Positions 1 through 8,636 of a stretch of 36,666 bases of DNA are shown here, in pieces; within the stretch, counting starts at the first letter, position 1, and every line of letters begins with the position of its first letter. The notes under the pieces were generated by a model. It did not search any database. It saw only the letters and a list, made by a program, of their open reading frames with translations, and had not been told where the DNA came from. The stretch lies in contig CAKTXH010000015.1 of the NCBI GenBank assembly GCA_934630975.1, forward strand, positions 1-36,666, written 5' to 3'. Position numbers and translations under genes: made by a program. This stretch comes from an uncultured Clostridia bacterium (GTDB taxonomy: Bacteria > Bacillota > Clostridia > Christensenellales > Aristaeellaceae).

Positions 1-1
1 T

Positions 2-49
2 ATTGCGCTTATTCTTCTGTTCGTCAATCCTTTCACCGGGTTGTTTTAA
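2..49 (+). CDS. atpE: ATP synthase F0 subunit c, C-terminal end only
   Basis: Only the last 15 codons are in the window, reading IALILLFVNPFTGLF and a TAA stop. This hydrophobic tail fits the second transmembrane helix of subunit c, the proton- or sodium-binding rotor ring of the F0 sector. The identification rests mainly on position: it lies 33 bases upstream of the b subunit in the usual a-c-b-delta-alpha-gamma-beta-epsilon order. The ion-binding carboxylate lies outside the window, so the coupling ion cannot be judged. Confidence 0.8.
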   Translation: MALILLFVNPFTGLF

Positions 50-82
50 TCAAAACAGCGCCATTGAAAGGAGGGACTTCCG

Positions 83-586
83 ATGGAAGTTCAACAGTTT
101 ATATCCATTGCGCCGTGGACGCTTATTTTCCAGATTCTCAACCTGCTTTTGTTGATGGTGCTTTTCAAAAAGTATCTCTTTAAGCCGGTTACCGAGATTC
201 TGGAAAAGCGTCAGGCTGAAATCGAAGGGCATTATCAGGAAGCTCAGCAGGCTGAAACGGATGCGAAGGCGATGAAAGCCGATTATGAAAGCAAAATGGC
301 CGGTGCTCGTCAGGAAGCGGATCGCGTGATCAAAACCGCAACCGAAAGCGCCAACGCCATGTCTGCCAGCATTGTCGAAGATGCGCGCACGCAGGCCGAT
401 CAGCTCAAACGCCGTGCTCAGACCGAAATTGATCTGGAACGTCGCAGAGCGTTTGACGAGGTGAAGGGCGAACTTTCCGGCATTGCGCTGGATATTGCCT
501 CTCAGGTGATTGAGCGCGAAGTGAACGAAAAGGATCACGAAGCGTTTATCAACGAATTCATCAAGAATGTGGGTGAGGCGTCGTGA
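83..586 (+). CDS. atpF: ATP synthase F0 subunit b
   Basis: This 167-residue protein has the b-subunit architecture: one N-terminal transmembrane helix (about residues 10-30), then a long, charged, Ala/Glu/Lys-rich helix (about 35-160) that forms the peripheral stalk. As a dimer it holds the alpha/beta head against rotor torque and binds the delta subunit at its C-terminal end. A clear AAAGGAGG ribosome binding site precedes the ATG. Its TGA stop overlaps the GTG start of the delta gene in a GTGA, which suggests translational coupling. Length and context are normal for the family. Confidence 0.95.
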   Translation: MEVQQFISIAPWTLIFQILNLLLLMVLFKKYLFKPVTEILEKRQAEIEGHYQEAQQAETDAKAMKADYESKMAGARQEADRVIKTATESANAMSASIVEDARTQADQLKRRAQTEIDLERRRAFDEVKGELSGIALDIASQVIEREVNEKDHEAFINEFIKNVGEAS

Positions 587-1119
587 CAGAGCTGGGTCGC
601 GCATACGGCGGCGCGCTTTATGCCTTGGCTGAAGAAGAAAAGATGGAAGAGGTTTTTCTTTCTCAGTTGGGCGAAATTTGCAAACTGCTGGCCGACAACC
701 CGGATTATGTGCGTTTGATCAAGGATAAGGCCATTGCGAAAGCAGAACGGCTGGCACTGCTGGACGGCGCGTTTTCCGGGCAGGTTCATCCGTATTTGCT
801 GAATTTTATGAAGCTGCTTTGCGAACGGGGATCATTCGGCGAAATGGCCGCCTGTCAAGCAGAGTATGTTTTCTGTTACAATGAAAAACACGGCATTGTT
901 CCGGCCAAAGTGTTTTCCGCGGAGGCGCTCAGCGACGAACAGCTTGCGCGGCTCAAAGCGGCGCTTGAACGCACATCCGGCAAGCGTGTTACGCTCGATG
1001 TGCATATCGATGCGGCGCTTGTAGGCGGTTTGCGCGTTGAAATGGCCGGTAAATGCTATGACAATACCCTTGAAAGCCGAATGGATCATCTGCGGCGCGC
1101 TTTGGCCGCACGGTCCTAA
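583..1119 (+). CDS. atpH: ATP synthase F1 subunit delta (OSCP type)
   Basis: This 178-residue protein matches subunit delta in length and in its all-helical, charged N-terminal domain. It sits between b and alpha, exactly where atpH belongs. Delta caps the alpha3beta3 head and links it to the b-dimer stalk. The start is a GTG overlapping the atpF stop by four bases; no better in-frame start lies nearby, and the first residues (MTELGRAYGGALYALA) fit the conserved delta N-terminus. Nothing in the sequence looks degraded. Confidence 0.93.
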   Translation: MTELGRAYGGALYALAEEEKMEEVFLSQLGEICKLLADNPDYVRLIKDKAIAKAERLALLDGAFSGQVHPYLLNFMKLLCERGSFGEMAACQAEYVFCYNEKHGIVPAKVFSAEALSDEQLARLKAALERTSGKRVTLDVHIDAALVGGLRVEMAGKCYDNTLESRMDHLRRALAARS

Positions 1120-1146
1120 TTTTACAGAAAGAAAGCCGGTGAACCC

Positions 1147-2658
1147 ATGGATCTGAAACCCGAAGAGATTTCAAAAATCATTAAGGCCCAGATCAAGCAA
1201 TACGACCAAAAGCTCAAACAAGACGAAACCGGTACGATCATTCTGGTCGGCGACGGTATCGCGCGCGCCAGCGGCCTTGAAAGCTGCATGGCAAACGAGC
1301 TGGTCGAGTTTGAAAACGGCGAATATGGCATGGCGCTCAACCTGGAAGAGGACTCCGTTTCCATTGTTATTCTGGGCAGCGACGTCGGTCTGCACGAGGG
1401 CAGCATCGTTCGCCGCACGGGGCGCGTCGTTTCCGTTCCGGTCGGCGAAGAGCTGATTGGCCGCGTTGTCAACGCGCTGGGTCAGAGCGTCGATGGAAAG
1501 GGCGAAATTAAAACCAGCCATTCCCGTCCGATTGAAAGCCCCGCGCCGGGCATTATCGAGCGCAAGAGCGTCAGCGTCCCGCTGCAAACGGGCATCAAGG
1601 CAATCGACAGCATGATTCCGATCGGCCGCGGCCAGCGTGAATTGATCATTGGCGACCGTCAGACAGGCAAAACCGCGATTGCGACGGATACCATCATCAA
1701 CCAGCGGGGCAAGGACGTCATCTGTATCTACGTTGCCATCGGCCAGAAAAACTCGACCGTTGCGCAGCTTGTCGAGCAGCTCACGCGCGCGGGCGCGATG
1801 GAATACACCATCGTCGTCAGTGCGACCGCGTCCGAGCTTGCGCCGATGCAGTATATCGCGCCTTACGCGGGCTGCACGATGGGCGAATATTTCATGCAGC
1901 AGGGCAAAGACGTGCTGATCATCTACGACGATCTGTCCAAGCACGCCGTTGCTTACCGTGCGCTGTCTCTGCTGATTCGCCGTCCGCCGGGACGCGAGGC
2001 CTATCCGGGCGACGTTTTCTATCTGCATAGCCGTCTGCTTGAACGCGCGGCGCGCATGGCGCCGGAATACGGCGGTGGCAGCCTGACCGCTCTGCCGATC
2101 ATCGAGACGCAGGCGGGCGACGTTTCCGCGTATATCCCGACGAACGTGATTTCCATTACGGACGGTCAGATCTTCCTGGAAAGCGAACTGTTCCACTCCG
2201 GCATCATGCCGGCTGTCAACCCGGGTATCTCGGTTTCCCGTGTCGGCGGCAACGCGCAGATCAAAGCTATGAAGAAGGTCGCCGGCTCCCTCAAGCTGAT
2301 TTACAGCCAGTATCGCGAGCTACAGAGCTTCGCTCAGTTTGGCAGCGATCTGGACGCGGATACCAAGGCGCGTCTCGCTCAGGGCGAACGCGTGGTTGAG
2401 GTGCTCAAGCAGGGACGCAATCAGCCCATCGACGTTGAGAAGCAGGTCTGTATTCTGTACGCCGTCATCAACAATTATCTGATGGATGTGCCGGTGGAGC
2501 GCGTTTCGCTGTACGAACAGGGACTGTATGCGCGTCTTGACGCACAGCATGCGGACATTCTGGAAACGATTCGCACGACCGGGAAGTTTGAAAAGGAAAC
2601 CGAAGAGAAGCTCTGCGCTGCTCTGAAGCAATATACCAAAGATTTTCTTGCCCAGTGA
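1147..2658 (+). CDS. atpA: ATP synthase F1 subunit alpha
   Basis: This 503-residue protein is the non-catalytic nucleotide-binding subunit of the F1 head. The N-terminal helix that binds delta spans about residues 1-25, followed by the beta-barrel domain, then the P-loop GDRQTGKT at residues 169-176 and the helical C-terminal domain. The motif PAVNPGISVSRVGG carries the alpha-subunit signature, including the region of the arginine finger that completes the catalytic site on beta. The length is standard. Overlap and spacing place it in one transcript with its neighbours. Confidence 0.98.
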   Translation: MDLKPEEISKIIKAQIKQYDQKLKQDETGTIILVGDGIARASGLESCMANELVEFENGEYGMALNLEEDSVSIVILGSDVGLHEGSIVRRTGRVVSVPVGEELIGRVVNALGQSVDGKGEIKTSHSRPIESPAPGIIERKSVSVPLQTGIKAIDSMIPIGRGQRELIIGDRQTGKTAIATDTIINQRGKDVICIYVAIGQKNSTVAQLVEQLTRAGAMEYTIVVSATASELAPMQYIAPYAGCTMGEYFMQQGKDVLIIYDDLSKHAVAYRALSLLIRRPPGREAYPGDVFYLHSRLLERAARMAPEYGGGSLTALPIIETQAGDVSAYIPTNVISITDGQIFLESELFHSGIMPAVNPGISVSRVGGNAQIKAMKKVAGSLKLIYSQYRELQSFAQFGSDLDADTKARLAQGERVVEVLKQGRNQPIDVEKQVCILYAVINNYLMDVPVERVSLYEQGLYARLDAQHADILETIRTTGKFEKETEEKLCAALKQYTKDFLAQ

Positions 2659-2677
2659 GTAAAGGAGGGGATTTGGG

Positions 2678-3529
2678 ATGGCTGGCGCTTCGATGAAAGA
2701 CATCAAACTGCGCATTAAAAGCGTGGAAAGCACCATGCAGATCACCAAGGCGATGGAGCTTGTCGCTTCCTCCAAGCTCAGGAAGGCGAAAGAACGTCAG
2801 GAAAAATGCCGCCCTTATTTTACGGGGCTGAAGCAGACGCTTGAAAGCATTGAAACGGCAACGCGCGATTTTTCCTCGCCTTATCAACAGCATCGCGAAG
2901 TGAAAAAGCGCTGCCTGATCGTAATTGCAGGTGACAGAGGACTGGCTGGCGGCTACAACAGCAATGTGTTCAAATCCGTTCTGCCGATGCTCGAGGGAGG
3001 CTCTGTCTGCGTATTGCCGATTGGCAAACGGACGGTGGAATTCTTTGCGCGCAACGGCGTGGAAATGCTGACGACGGAATTCGCCGAGGCTGCATCCGTC
3101 TCTGTTTCAGATTGCTTCACCATCAGCAACCTGATTACGCAGGGATATCTCAGCGGCCAATACGACGAGGTTTCTGTGGTCTATACGCGGTTTGTATCCA
3201 TGTTGACGCAGACGCCTGCTCGGGACGCGCTCCTGCCGCTTGAAAAGCTTGAAGCCAAAGAGGAAACCGGCGTTCGCCAGCTTGTGCTCTATGAGCCGAG
3301 CCCTTCCGCGGTTTATGACGCCATTGTGCCCAACTATATCGCGGGTATGATTTACGGCGCCATGTCTGAATCTGTTGCCAGCGAGCTTGGCGCGCGCAGA
3401 ACGGCGATGGATGCCGCCAGCAAGAATGCATCGGAAATGATCGACGATTTGAGCCTGCGCTATAATCGTGCCCGTCAAGGCGCGATTACGCAGGAAATTA
3501 CCGAAATCGTTGCCGGTGCAGAGCACTAA
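2678..3529 (+). CDS. atpG: ATP synthase F1 subunit gamma
   Basis: This 283-residue protein is the central rotor shaft that turns inside the alpha3beta3 head. Both conserved coiled-coil termini are present: an N-terminal helix with MKDIKLRIKSVESTMQITKA and a C-terminal helix with RYNRARQGAITQEITEI. A Rossmann-like domain lies between them. An AAAGGAGG ribosome binding site nine bases upstream supports the ATG used here; a second ATG five codons in is less well placed. It lies between alpha and beta, as expected. Confidence 0.97.
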   Translation: MAGASMKDIKLRIKSVESTMQITKAMELVASSKLRKAKERQEKCRPYFTGLKQTLESIETATRDFSSPYQQHREVKKRCLIVIAGDRGLAGGYNSNVFKSVLPMLEGGSVCVLPIGKRTVEFFARNGVEMLTTEFAEAASVSVSDCFTISNLITQGYLSGQYDEVSVVYTRFVSMLTQTPARDALLPLEKLEAKEETGVRQLVLYEPSPSAVYDAIVPNYIAGMIYGAMSESVASELGARRTAMDAASKNASEMIDDLSLRYNRARQGAITQEITEIVAGAEH

Positions 3530-3553
3530 TCTCAAAACAGAAGGAGCAACGCT

Positions 3554-4957
3554 ATGGCTAAAGGAAACATCGGTACCGTGGTGCAGGTCATCGGCCCGGT
3601 ACTGGATATTCGATTTAAAGATGGCGAACTGCCCCAGCTTTTGAACGCCGTTGAGGTTGAAAGCGGCGAGAAAAAACTGACGGTTGAGGTGGCTCAGCAC
3701 ATCGGCGACGATGTGGTGCGCTGCATTGCCATGAGCAGTACGGATGGCCTGACGCGCGGCGCAAAGGCGACCGATACCGGCTCGGCTATCACTGTGCCGG
3801 TCGGCGAAAAGTGCCTGGGACGCATCTTCAATCTGCTCGGCGAGCCGGTGGATAATCAGCCCGCGCCGCAGGACGTAGAGCGCTGGGCGATTCACCGCGA
3901 TCCGCCTCCGTATGACGAACAGGAAACTTCCGCAGAAATCCTTGAAACGGGCATTAAGGTCGTAGACCTGATTGCGCCGTACGCGAAGGGCGGCAAAATT
4001 GGTCTGTTCGGCGGCGCAGGCGTCGGCAAGACCGTTCTGATCATGGAGTTGATCAACAACGTTGCCAAGCAGCATGGCGGCCTGTCCGTTTTCACGGGCG
4101 TTGGCGAGCGCACGCGTGAAGGCAATGACCTCTATAATGAAATGAAAGAGAGCGGCGTTCTGAGCAAGACCGCGTTGGTCTATGGCCAGATGAACGAGCC
4201 GCCGGGAGCACGTATGCGCGTGGCGCTTTCCGGCCTGACGATGGCGGAGTATTTCCGCGATCGCGAGGGGCAGGACGTACTGCTGTTCATTGACAATATT
4301 TTCCGTTTCACGCAGGCCGGTTCCGAAGTTTCCGCTCTGCTGGGCCGTATGCCGAGCGCCGTCGGTTATCAGCCGACGCTGGCTACGGAAATGGGTGCGC
4401 TTCAGGAGCGCATCACGTCGACCAAGCACGGATCGATCACGTCTGTTCAGGCGGTTTATGTGCCTGCGGACGACCTGACCGACCCGGCTCCGGCGACGAC
4501 CTTCGCGCATCTGGATGCGACGACGGTTCTCTCCCGTGCCATTTCTTCGCTGGGCATTTATCCGGCGGTCGATCCGTTGGAATCTACCAGTCGCATTTTG
4601 AATCCGGACGTTGTGGGTGAGGAGCATTACCGCGTGGCGCGCGATGTTCAGCGCATCTTGCAGCGCTATAAGGAATTGCAGGATATCATCGCCATCATGG
4701 GTATGGACGAGCTTTCCGAGGAGGACAAGCTGACCGTTTCCCGTGCGCGTAAAATCCAGCGTTTCCTTTCCCAGCCGTTCAGCGTCGCGGAACAGTTTAC
4801 CGGCATGGAAGGCAAGTATGTGCCGATCAAGGAGACCATCCGCGGCTTTAAGGAAATCATCGAAGGCAAGCATGACGATTTGCCGGAGAGCGCCTTCCTG
4901 TTTGTCGGCACCATTGATGAAGCGGTAGCGAAAGCCAAAAAGGGTGAGCATGCATGA
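3554..4957 (+). CDS. atpD: ATP synthase F1 subunit beta (catalytic)
   Basis: This 467-residue protein is the catalytic ATP-hydrolysing and ATP-forming subunit. The P-loop GGAGVGKT lies at residues 153-160, the GERTREGNDLY stretch contains the catalytic-site glutamate, and the Walker B segment LLFIDNIFRFTQAG follows. The conserved PAVDPLESTSR signature and the DELSEEDK segment of the C-terminal domain (the DELSEE region contacted by gamma and epsilon) are also present. Its stop overlaps the epsilon start in an ATGA. Nothing is unusual. Confidence 0.99.
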   Translation: MAKGNIGTVVQVIGPVLDIRFKDGELPQLLNAVEVESGEKKLTVEVAQHIGDDVVRCIAMSSTDGLTRGAKATDTGSAITVPVGEKCLGRIFNLLGEPVDNQPAPQDVERWAIHRDPPPYDEQETSAEILETGIKVVDLIAPYAKGGKIGLFGGAGVGKTVLIMELINNVAKQHGGLSVFTGVGERTREGNDLYNEMKESGVLSKTALVYGQMNEPPGARMRVALSGLTMAEYFRDREGQDVLLFIDNIFRFTQAGSEVSALLGRMPSAVGYQPTLATEMGALQERITSTKHGSITSVQAVYVPADDLTDPAPATTFAHLDATTVLSRAISSLGIYPAVDPLESTSRILNPDVVGEEHYRVARDVQRILQRYKELQDIIAIMGMDELSEEDKLTVSRARKIQRFLSQPFSVAEQFTGMEGKYVPIKETIRGFKEIIEGKHDDLPESAFLFVGTIDEAVAKAKKGEHA

Positions 4958-5355
4958 GTACGTTCCACCTGATAATCAGCACACCTGACGGCCTGCTCTT
5001 TGACGGCGAGGTGGAGCGCGTTCGCGCACGCATGATCGACGGCGACGTCTGCCTGCTGGCGCATCACGCTGATTATGTGTCTGCTGTCGGCGCTGGTGAA
5101 GCAGCCATTGCGCTGCCGGATGGGCAGGTCAAACGCGCTGCCTGCATCGGAGGCATGCTGGCCATGATCAATGGCGAGGCAAACCTGATTGCGACAACGT
5201 TTGAATGGGCGGAGGATATTGATCTCCCGCGCGCCCAACACGCCAAGGAAGTTGCGCAGACCCGCATTGCAGCAGCAAAGAACGATGAACGCGAGTTGAT
5301 ATTGGCAGAAGCCAAGCTGCGGCGTGCTCTGGTTCGAATCGGCGTAAAAAACTAA
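4954..5355 (+). CDS. atpC: ATP synthase F1 subunit epsilon
   Basis: This 133-residue protein has the N-terminal beta-sandwich (about residues 1-85, opening STFHLIISTPDGLLFDGEVE) and a C-terminal helical hairpin (about 88-130). In this family the hairpin can extend to inhibit ATP hydrolysis. It binds gamma at the base of the rotor. The start overlaps the atpD stop by four bases. It is the last gene of the operon, and an intrinsic terminator begins 14 bases after its stop. Confidence 0.95.
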   Translation: MSTFHLIISTPDGLLFDGEVERVRARMIDGDVCLLAHHADYVSAVGAGEAAIALPDGQVKRAACIGGMLAMINGEANLIATTFEWAEDIDLPRAQHAKEVAQTRIAAAKNDERELILAEAKLRRALVRIGVKN

Positions 5356-5368
5356 CAGTATGTTTTTA

Positions 5369-5399
5369 AACAGGGACGGTTTGGCCGCCCCTGTTTTTT
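5369..5399 (+). terminator. Intrinsic terminator of the ATP synthase operon
   Basis: AACAGGG pairs with CCCTGTT around an inner CGG/CCG and a short loop, followed by six T residues. The hairpin sits between the convergent atpC and penicillin-binding protein genes. It could also act weakly on the minus strand, where the tail is GTTTAAAAAC. Confidence 0.85.
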
Positions 5400-7757
5400 C
5401 TATTCACTTTGTATCGACAAGGCGGGAATCAGACTTCTCAGCCCGGAAAGCAGCCCGCTGCTTGCCTGCACCTGCGCAAGCTGCACGGCTTGTTTACCTT
5501 CGAGCCAAACGCCCTGCTGCAAAAGCTCTTCATGAATCGGAATAATCCGATAAGTATACAGCACACCGGCTTGTGCGGATGTATCCAGAAAACTGAGTGC
5601 CTGCCCGGAAGAAGCGACCATTTCCGTAAGAATGACCGATTCGCCGACCGAATCGCGTTGAATTCGATAACGCGCATCCGACGACGCTTTGAAATGCAGC
5701 TCGGGATAGCCGCTTGCGTCATGCGCCACATAGAAGGAGGATGGCGCATTAGGCGCTTGCCAAATATCCGAAACCGCATACGGTCGATTGGAGGCCGCAA
5801 AAACTTCGCTGAGGCGGTACTCCTTCGGCGTTTTATCGCTGGCCAGCATGACGGAACCGCGGCTGGTCAACGCGCGTTTATCCAATGTCAGCCAAACCAG
5901 ACCATCCGGCTGTTTGAAATCCGGCTTATCGCGATCCGCATATGCCTTTTTAAAGAACGCGGCGGCAAGCGAAGCCGTGTTGCGTCCGCCGGTGATTCCG
6001 TTTGCAATTTTATGCTTGGCGTCGGTCTGGTCAAAACCCATCCATACCGCGACAGAGATTTCCGGGGTATAGGCCGCCATCCAGATATCGCGGTTGCCGC
6101 CGGTCATGGATACCGTGCCTGTTTTTCCGGCAATCGGCGTATTGGCTGCCAGCATGCGCGTTCCCGTTCCGCTTGAGACGACCGATTGCAGAAGCGACGT
6201 CATTAAAAACGCATTTTGTGCGGAGAGCACCTGTTTCCCATTTTCTTTTCGTTCATAGACAACGCTTCCATCGGCAGCTTCGATCCGGCTGATGCAATAG
6301 GGCTGATGATAAACGCCGCCGTTTGCATACGGAACATATGCCGCCGCAAGCTCTACCGGCGTAACGCCGTAGGTCATGGAGCCAAGCGCAAGAGACAGAT
6401 TCTGATCGCTTTTCTGCGTTGGAATTCCCATCTTGTTCAAATACTGAATGGAAGCGTTCATGCCGATTTCTTCCAGAAGACGAACGGCTGTCGTATTCAG
6501 CGAATTGCGGATGGCTGTTCTCATGGTCACAAGGCCATAATACCGATCGCCTGCGTTGCGCGGCGTATAATTGCCGAAACTCGTCTTTTCGTCCAGCAAA
6601 ACAGAAGCCGTGGTATAGCCCAGTTCAAGCGCAGGCCCATAAACGGCCAGCGGTTTAAGCGCCGATCCCGGTTGACGACGCATCTGCGTCGCGCGATTCA
6701 AGCCGCGCCGCACCGTGTAATCCCGTCCGCCAACCATTGCCAGAACTGCGCCGCTGCTTGTATCCACAACCGCCATAGCGCTTTGAATCGGCGTCCCGTC
6801 AGAAGCCGCAGAGGGGAAGAAGCTTTGGTCTGCATACACTTCGTCTGCGATAGCTTGAAGCCGCGCATCATACGCTGTATAGATTTTAAAACCGCCCTGA
6901 ATGACTTCGTCCGCCGAAAGGCCGAGAAGTTCCGCACTTTCGCGAAGCGCTTCATCAATATACCAACCGTATAATTGCTTTTCGGTTTCCTGCGCCAGCA
7001 CCCATATGCTTTCGCTGCGCGCCGCCTGCTCTTCTTCCAGCGTAATAAACCCGTTTTCTTCCATCACAGCAAGAATATACTGTCTGCGAGAACGATTGTT
7101 CGATGGGCTGATATGCGGCGCATAAGCGGAAGGCGCTTTGATAATCGCCGCAAGGCTGGCGCTCTGGTTCAGCGTCAAAGCCGATGCATCCACGCCGAAA
7201 TACGCCTGCGCGGCCGCCTGTATGCCGTATGCGCCGCGCCCGAAATATACCGTATTCAAATACATTGCAAGGATTTCATCTTTGCTGTATGCCTTTTCAA
7301 TTTGGAAAGCCAGATTAATTTCTTCCAGTTTTCGCCGGATGGTCTTTTCAGAGCTGAGGTGCGTCAGCTTCGCAAGCTGCTGCGTGATGGTGCTCGCGCC
7401 CTCGGCCAGCGACCTGTTTTTTAAGTTGCTTCGCAGTGCGCCCAGAATTCGGTACACATCAATGCCTTGATGCTCGTAAAAGCGTAAGTCCTCTGCGGCC
7501 AGAAAAGCCTGACGGGTATGCAGCGGAATTTCATCCAGAGGAACAACGCTTCGGTTTTCGGCGCCGCGCAGTTCGCTCATCAGTTCTCCCTGCGCATCAT
7601 ACATCGAAGAAGTTTGAGCCAGCGCAGACAGCTTGGAAGCGTCCAATTTCTGCCAATTCGGCACATCAAAAACCGTATAAAAACCTGCAAAGACAAGCAG
7701 AAGGAGGCCGATAAACACCGCCAGAATCGTTAACAGCACCTTTTTCGCTTTGCTCAT
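5400..7757 (-). CDS. Class A penicillin-binding protein (transglycosylase/transpeptidase)
   Basis: This 785-residue bifunctional enzyme polymerises lipid II into glycan strands and cross-links the peptides outside the membrane. It has a short cytoplasmic tail and one membrane anchor (about residues 7-28). The GT51 domain shows AEDLRFYEHQG (catalytic Glu at about 89), GASTITQQLAK and YLNTVYFGRGAYG. The transpeptidase domain shows the SxxK nucleophile motif SALK (Ser about 365), SLN (419-421) and KTGT (545-548), so both active sites look intact. A C-terminal region of about 130 residues (after about 645) resembles a fibronectin-III or other beta-rich extension and is not catalytic. GAGGAGG precedes the ATG. 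It diverges from spoIIAA, but its size and domains fit a general PBP1A-type enzyme; a sporulation role is only a possibility. Confidence 0.95.
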   Translation of the reverse strand: MSKAKKVLLTILAVFIGLLLLVFAGFYTVFDVPNWQKLDASKLSALAQTSSMYDAQGELMSELRGAENRSVVPLDEIPLHTRQAFLAAEDLRFYEHQGIDVYRILGALRSNLKNRSLAEGASTITQQLAKLTHLSSEKTIRRKLEEINLAFQIEKAYSKDEILAMYLNTVYFGRGAYGIQAAAQAYFGVDASALTLNQSASLAAIIKAPSAYAPHISPSNNRSRRQYILAVMEENGFITLEEEQAARSESIWVLAQETEKQLYGWYIDEALRESAELLGLSADEVIQGGFKIYTAYDARLQAIADEVYADQSFFPSAASDGTPIQSAMAVVDTSSGAVLAMVGGRDYTVRRGLNRATQMRRQPGSALKPLAVYGPALELGYTTASVLLDEKTSFGNYTPRNAGDRYYGLVTMRTAIRNSLNTTAVRLLEEIGMNASIQYLNKMGIPTQKSDQNLSLALGSMTYGVTPVELAAAYVPYANGGVYHQPYCISRIEAADGSVVYERKENGKQVLSAQNAFLMTSLLQSVVSSGTGTRMLAANTPIAGKTGTVSMTGGNRDIWMAAYTPEISVAVWMGFDQTDAKHKIANGITGGRNTASLAAAFFKKAYADRDKPDFKQPDGLVWLTLDKRALTSRGSVMLASDKTPKEYRLSEVFAASNRPYAVSDIWQAPNAPSSFYVAHDASGYPELHFKASSDARYRIQRDSVGESVILTEMVASSGQALSFLDTSAQAGVLYTYRIIPIHEELLQQGVWLEGKQAVQLAQVQASSGLLSGLRSLIPALSIQSE

Positions 7758-7885
7758 TCATTCGGCCTCCTCAATGGCTTTTTCCTCTTTTCTGCCCAAA
7801 GTTCATGCAAAATATACGCGTTTCGTGCATGCAGCGGCATATACTTTCATATAGTGTATCATCAAACACAGGAGGAGGAATTGTT
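7758..7885. promoter_or_regulatory. Divergent intergenic region between the PBP gene and spoIIAA
   Basis: Both transcripts should start in these 128 bases, but I cannot assign a convincing sigma-A or sigma-H promoter to either. The visible structure is two near-direct repeats, each CATGCA followed shortly by ATATAC (7804-7817 and 7828-7844), 24 bases apart. A very strong GGAGGAGG ribosome binding site lies at 7871-7878. Confidence 0.45.
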
Positions 7886-8215
7886 TTGCTGCAATACACA
7901 CAACAAGGCAACACGCTGACGGTTCATCTTTGCGGAGAAATTGACCATTGCGCGGCGGAAGGCCTTCGAAATGAAATTGAAATGCAGATTGTCAGGCAAA
8001 GCGCGAAGCGTTTGATCCTTGATTTTTCGCAGGTCACCTTTATGGATAGTTCCGGCGTCGGCATGATCATCGGCCGATACAAAACCATGCATGCGCGAGG
8101 CGGCAGCGTCGCGGCCTGCGGTTTACAGCCGTCGGTAAACAGATTATTTCACTTGGCGGGGCTGCACCGAATCATTGCCATGATAGAGACGGAAGGGCGG
8201 GAAACACATGAATAA
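7886..8215 (+). CDS. spoIIAA: Anti-sigma F factor antagonist SpoIIAA
   Basis: This STAS-domain protein releases sigma-F from SpoIIAB when dephosphorylated. I place the start at a TTG (MLQYTQQGNT...), seven bases behind GGAGGAGG, giving 109 residues, close to the usual length. The longer open frame upstream has no ribosome binding site and is not SpoIIAA-like. The signature DSSGVGMIIGRYK is intact, with the phosphorylatable Ser predicted at residue 56. It overlaps spoIIAB by eight bases. In the family, SpoIIAB phosphorylates this serine and the SpoIIE phosphatase reverses it; SpoIIE is not in the window. Confidence 0.95.
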   Translation: MLQYTQQGNTLTVHLCGEIDHCAAEGLRNEIEMQIVRQSAKRLILDFSQVTFMDSSGVGMIIGRYKTMHARGGSVAACGLQPSVNRLFHLAGLHRIIAMIETEGRETHE

Positions 8216-8636
8216 TCAAATGGAGCTGAGCTTTTTGGCAGCAGCAGAAAATGAGGCGTTTGCCCGCATGGTGATCAGCGCGTTTCTCGTCCAGACCAAT
8301 CCGACGCTGAGCATCGTTTCCGAAGTGAGAACCGCCGTCAGCGAAGCCGTGACCAACTCGATCGTGCACGCCTATGATGAAAAAGGCGGCAAGGTCATTC
8401 TGCGCGCATGGATTGACGAAAACGATATTCGAATTGAGGTGGAGGACATGGGGCGGGGCATTGAAAACATTGAACAGGCCATGCAGCCTTTTTATACGAC
8501 ACAGCCCGAGCAGGAAAGGACGGGCATGGGCTTTGCTTTGATGCAATCTTTTATGGATAAAGTCCGTGTACAGTCTTCTCCGGGAAACGGAACCCTCGTT
8601 TTGATGCAGCGGCGTTTGCATGAAAGCGATGAATGA
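8208..8636 (+). CDS. spoIIAB: Anti-sigma F factor and serine kinase SpoIIAB
   Basis: This 142-residue GHKL-fold protein both holds sigma-F inactive and phosphorylates SpoIIAA. The N box (EAVTNSIVHAY, about residues 46-56), the G1 box DMGRGI and the ATP-lid/G2 segment ERTGMGFALM are all present in the right order. The length matches the family. It overlaps spoIIAA upstream, and sigF downstream through an ATGA, so the three proteins are likely made in matched amounts, as the partner-switch mechanism needs. Confidence 0.96.
   Translation: MNNQMELSFLAAAENEAFARMVISAFLVQTNPTLSIVSEVRTAVSEAVTNSIVHAYDEKGGKVILRAWIDENDIRIEVEDMGRGIENIEQAMQPFYTTQPEQERTGMGFALMQSFMDKVRVQSSPGNGTLVLMQRRLHESDE

Noticed and set aside
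3107..4951. Open frame of over 600 codons on the minus strand opposite atpG and atpD
   Set aside because: It is antisense to highly conserved genes and has no recognisable domain or start signal; it is a composition artefact.
5409..7424. Several plus-strand open frames of 80 to 255 codons opposite the penicillin-binding protein gene
   Set aside because: The minus-strand gene has every expected catalytic motif in one frame; the plus-strand frames overlap each other and show no family features.
7805..7885. ATG-initiated extension of spoIIAA
   Set aside because: It adds 27 residues with no STAS similarity and has no ribosome binding site, while the TTG at 7886 follows a perfect GGAGGAGG.
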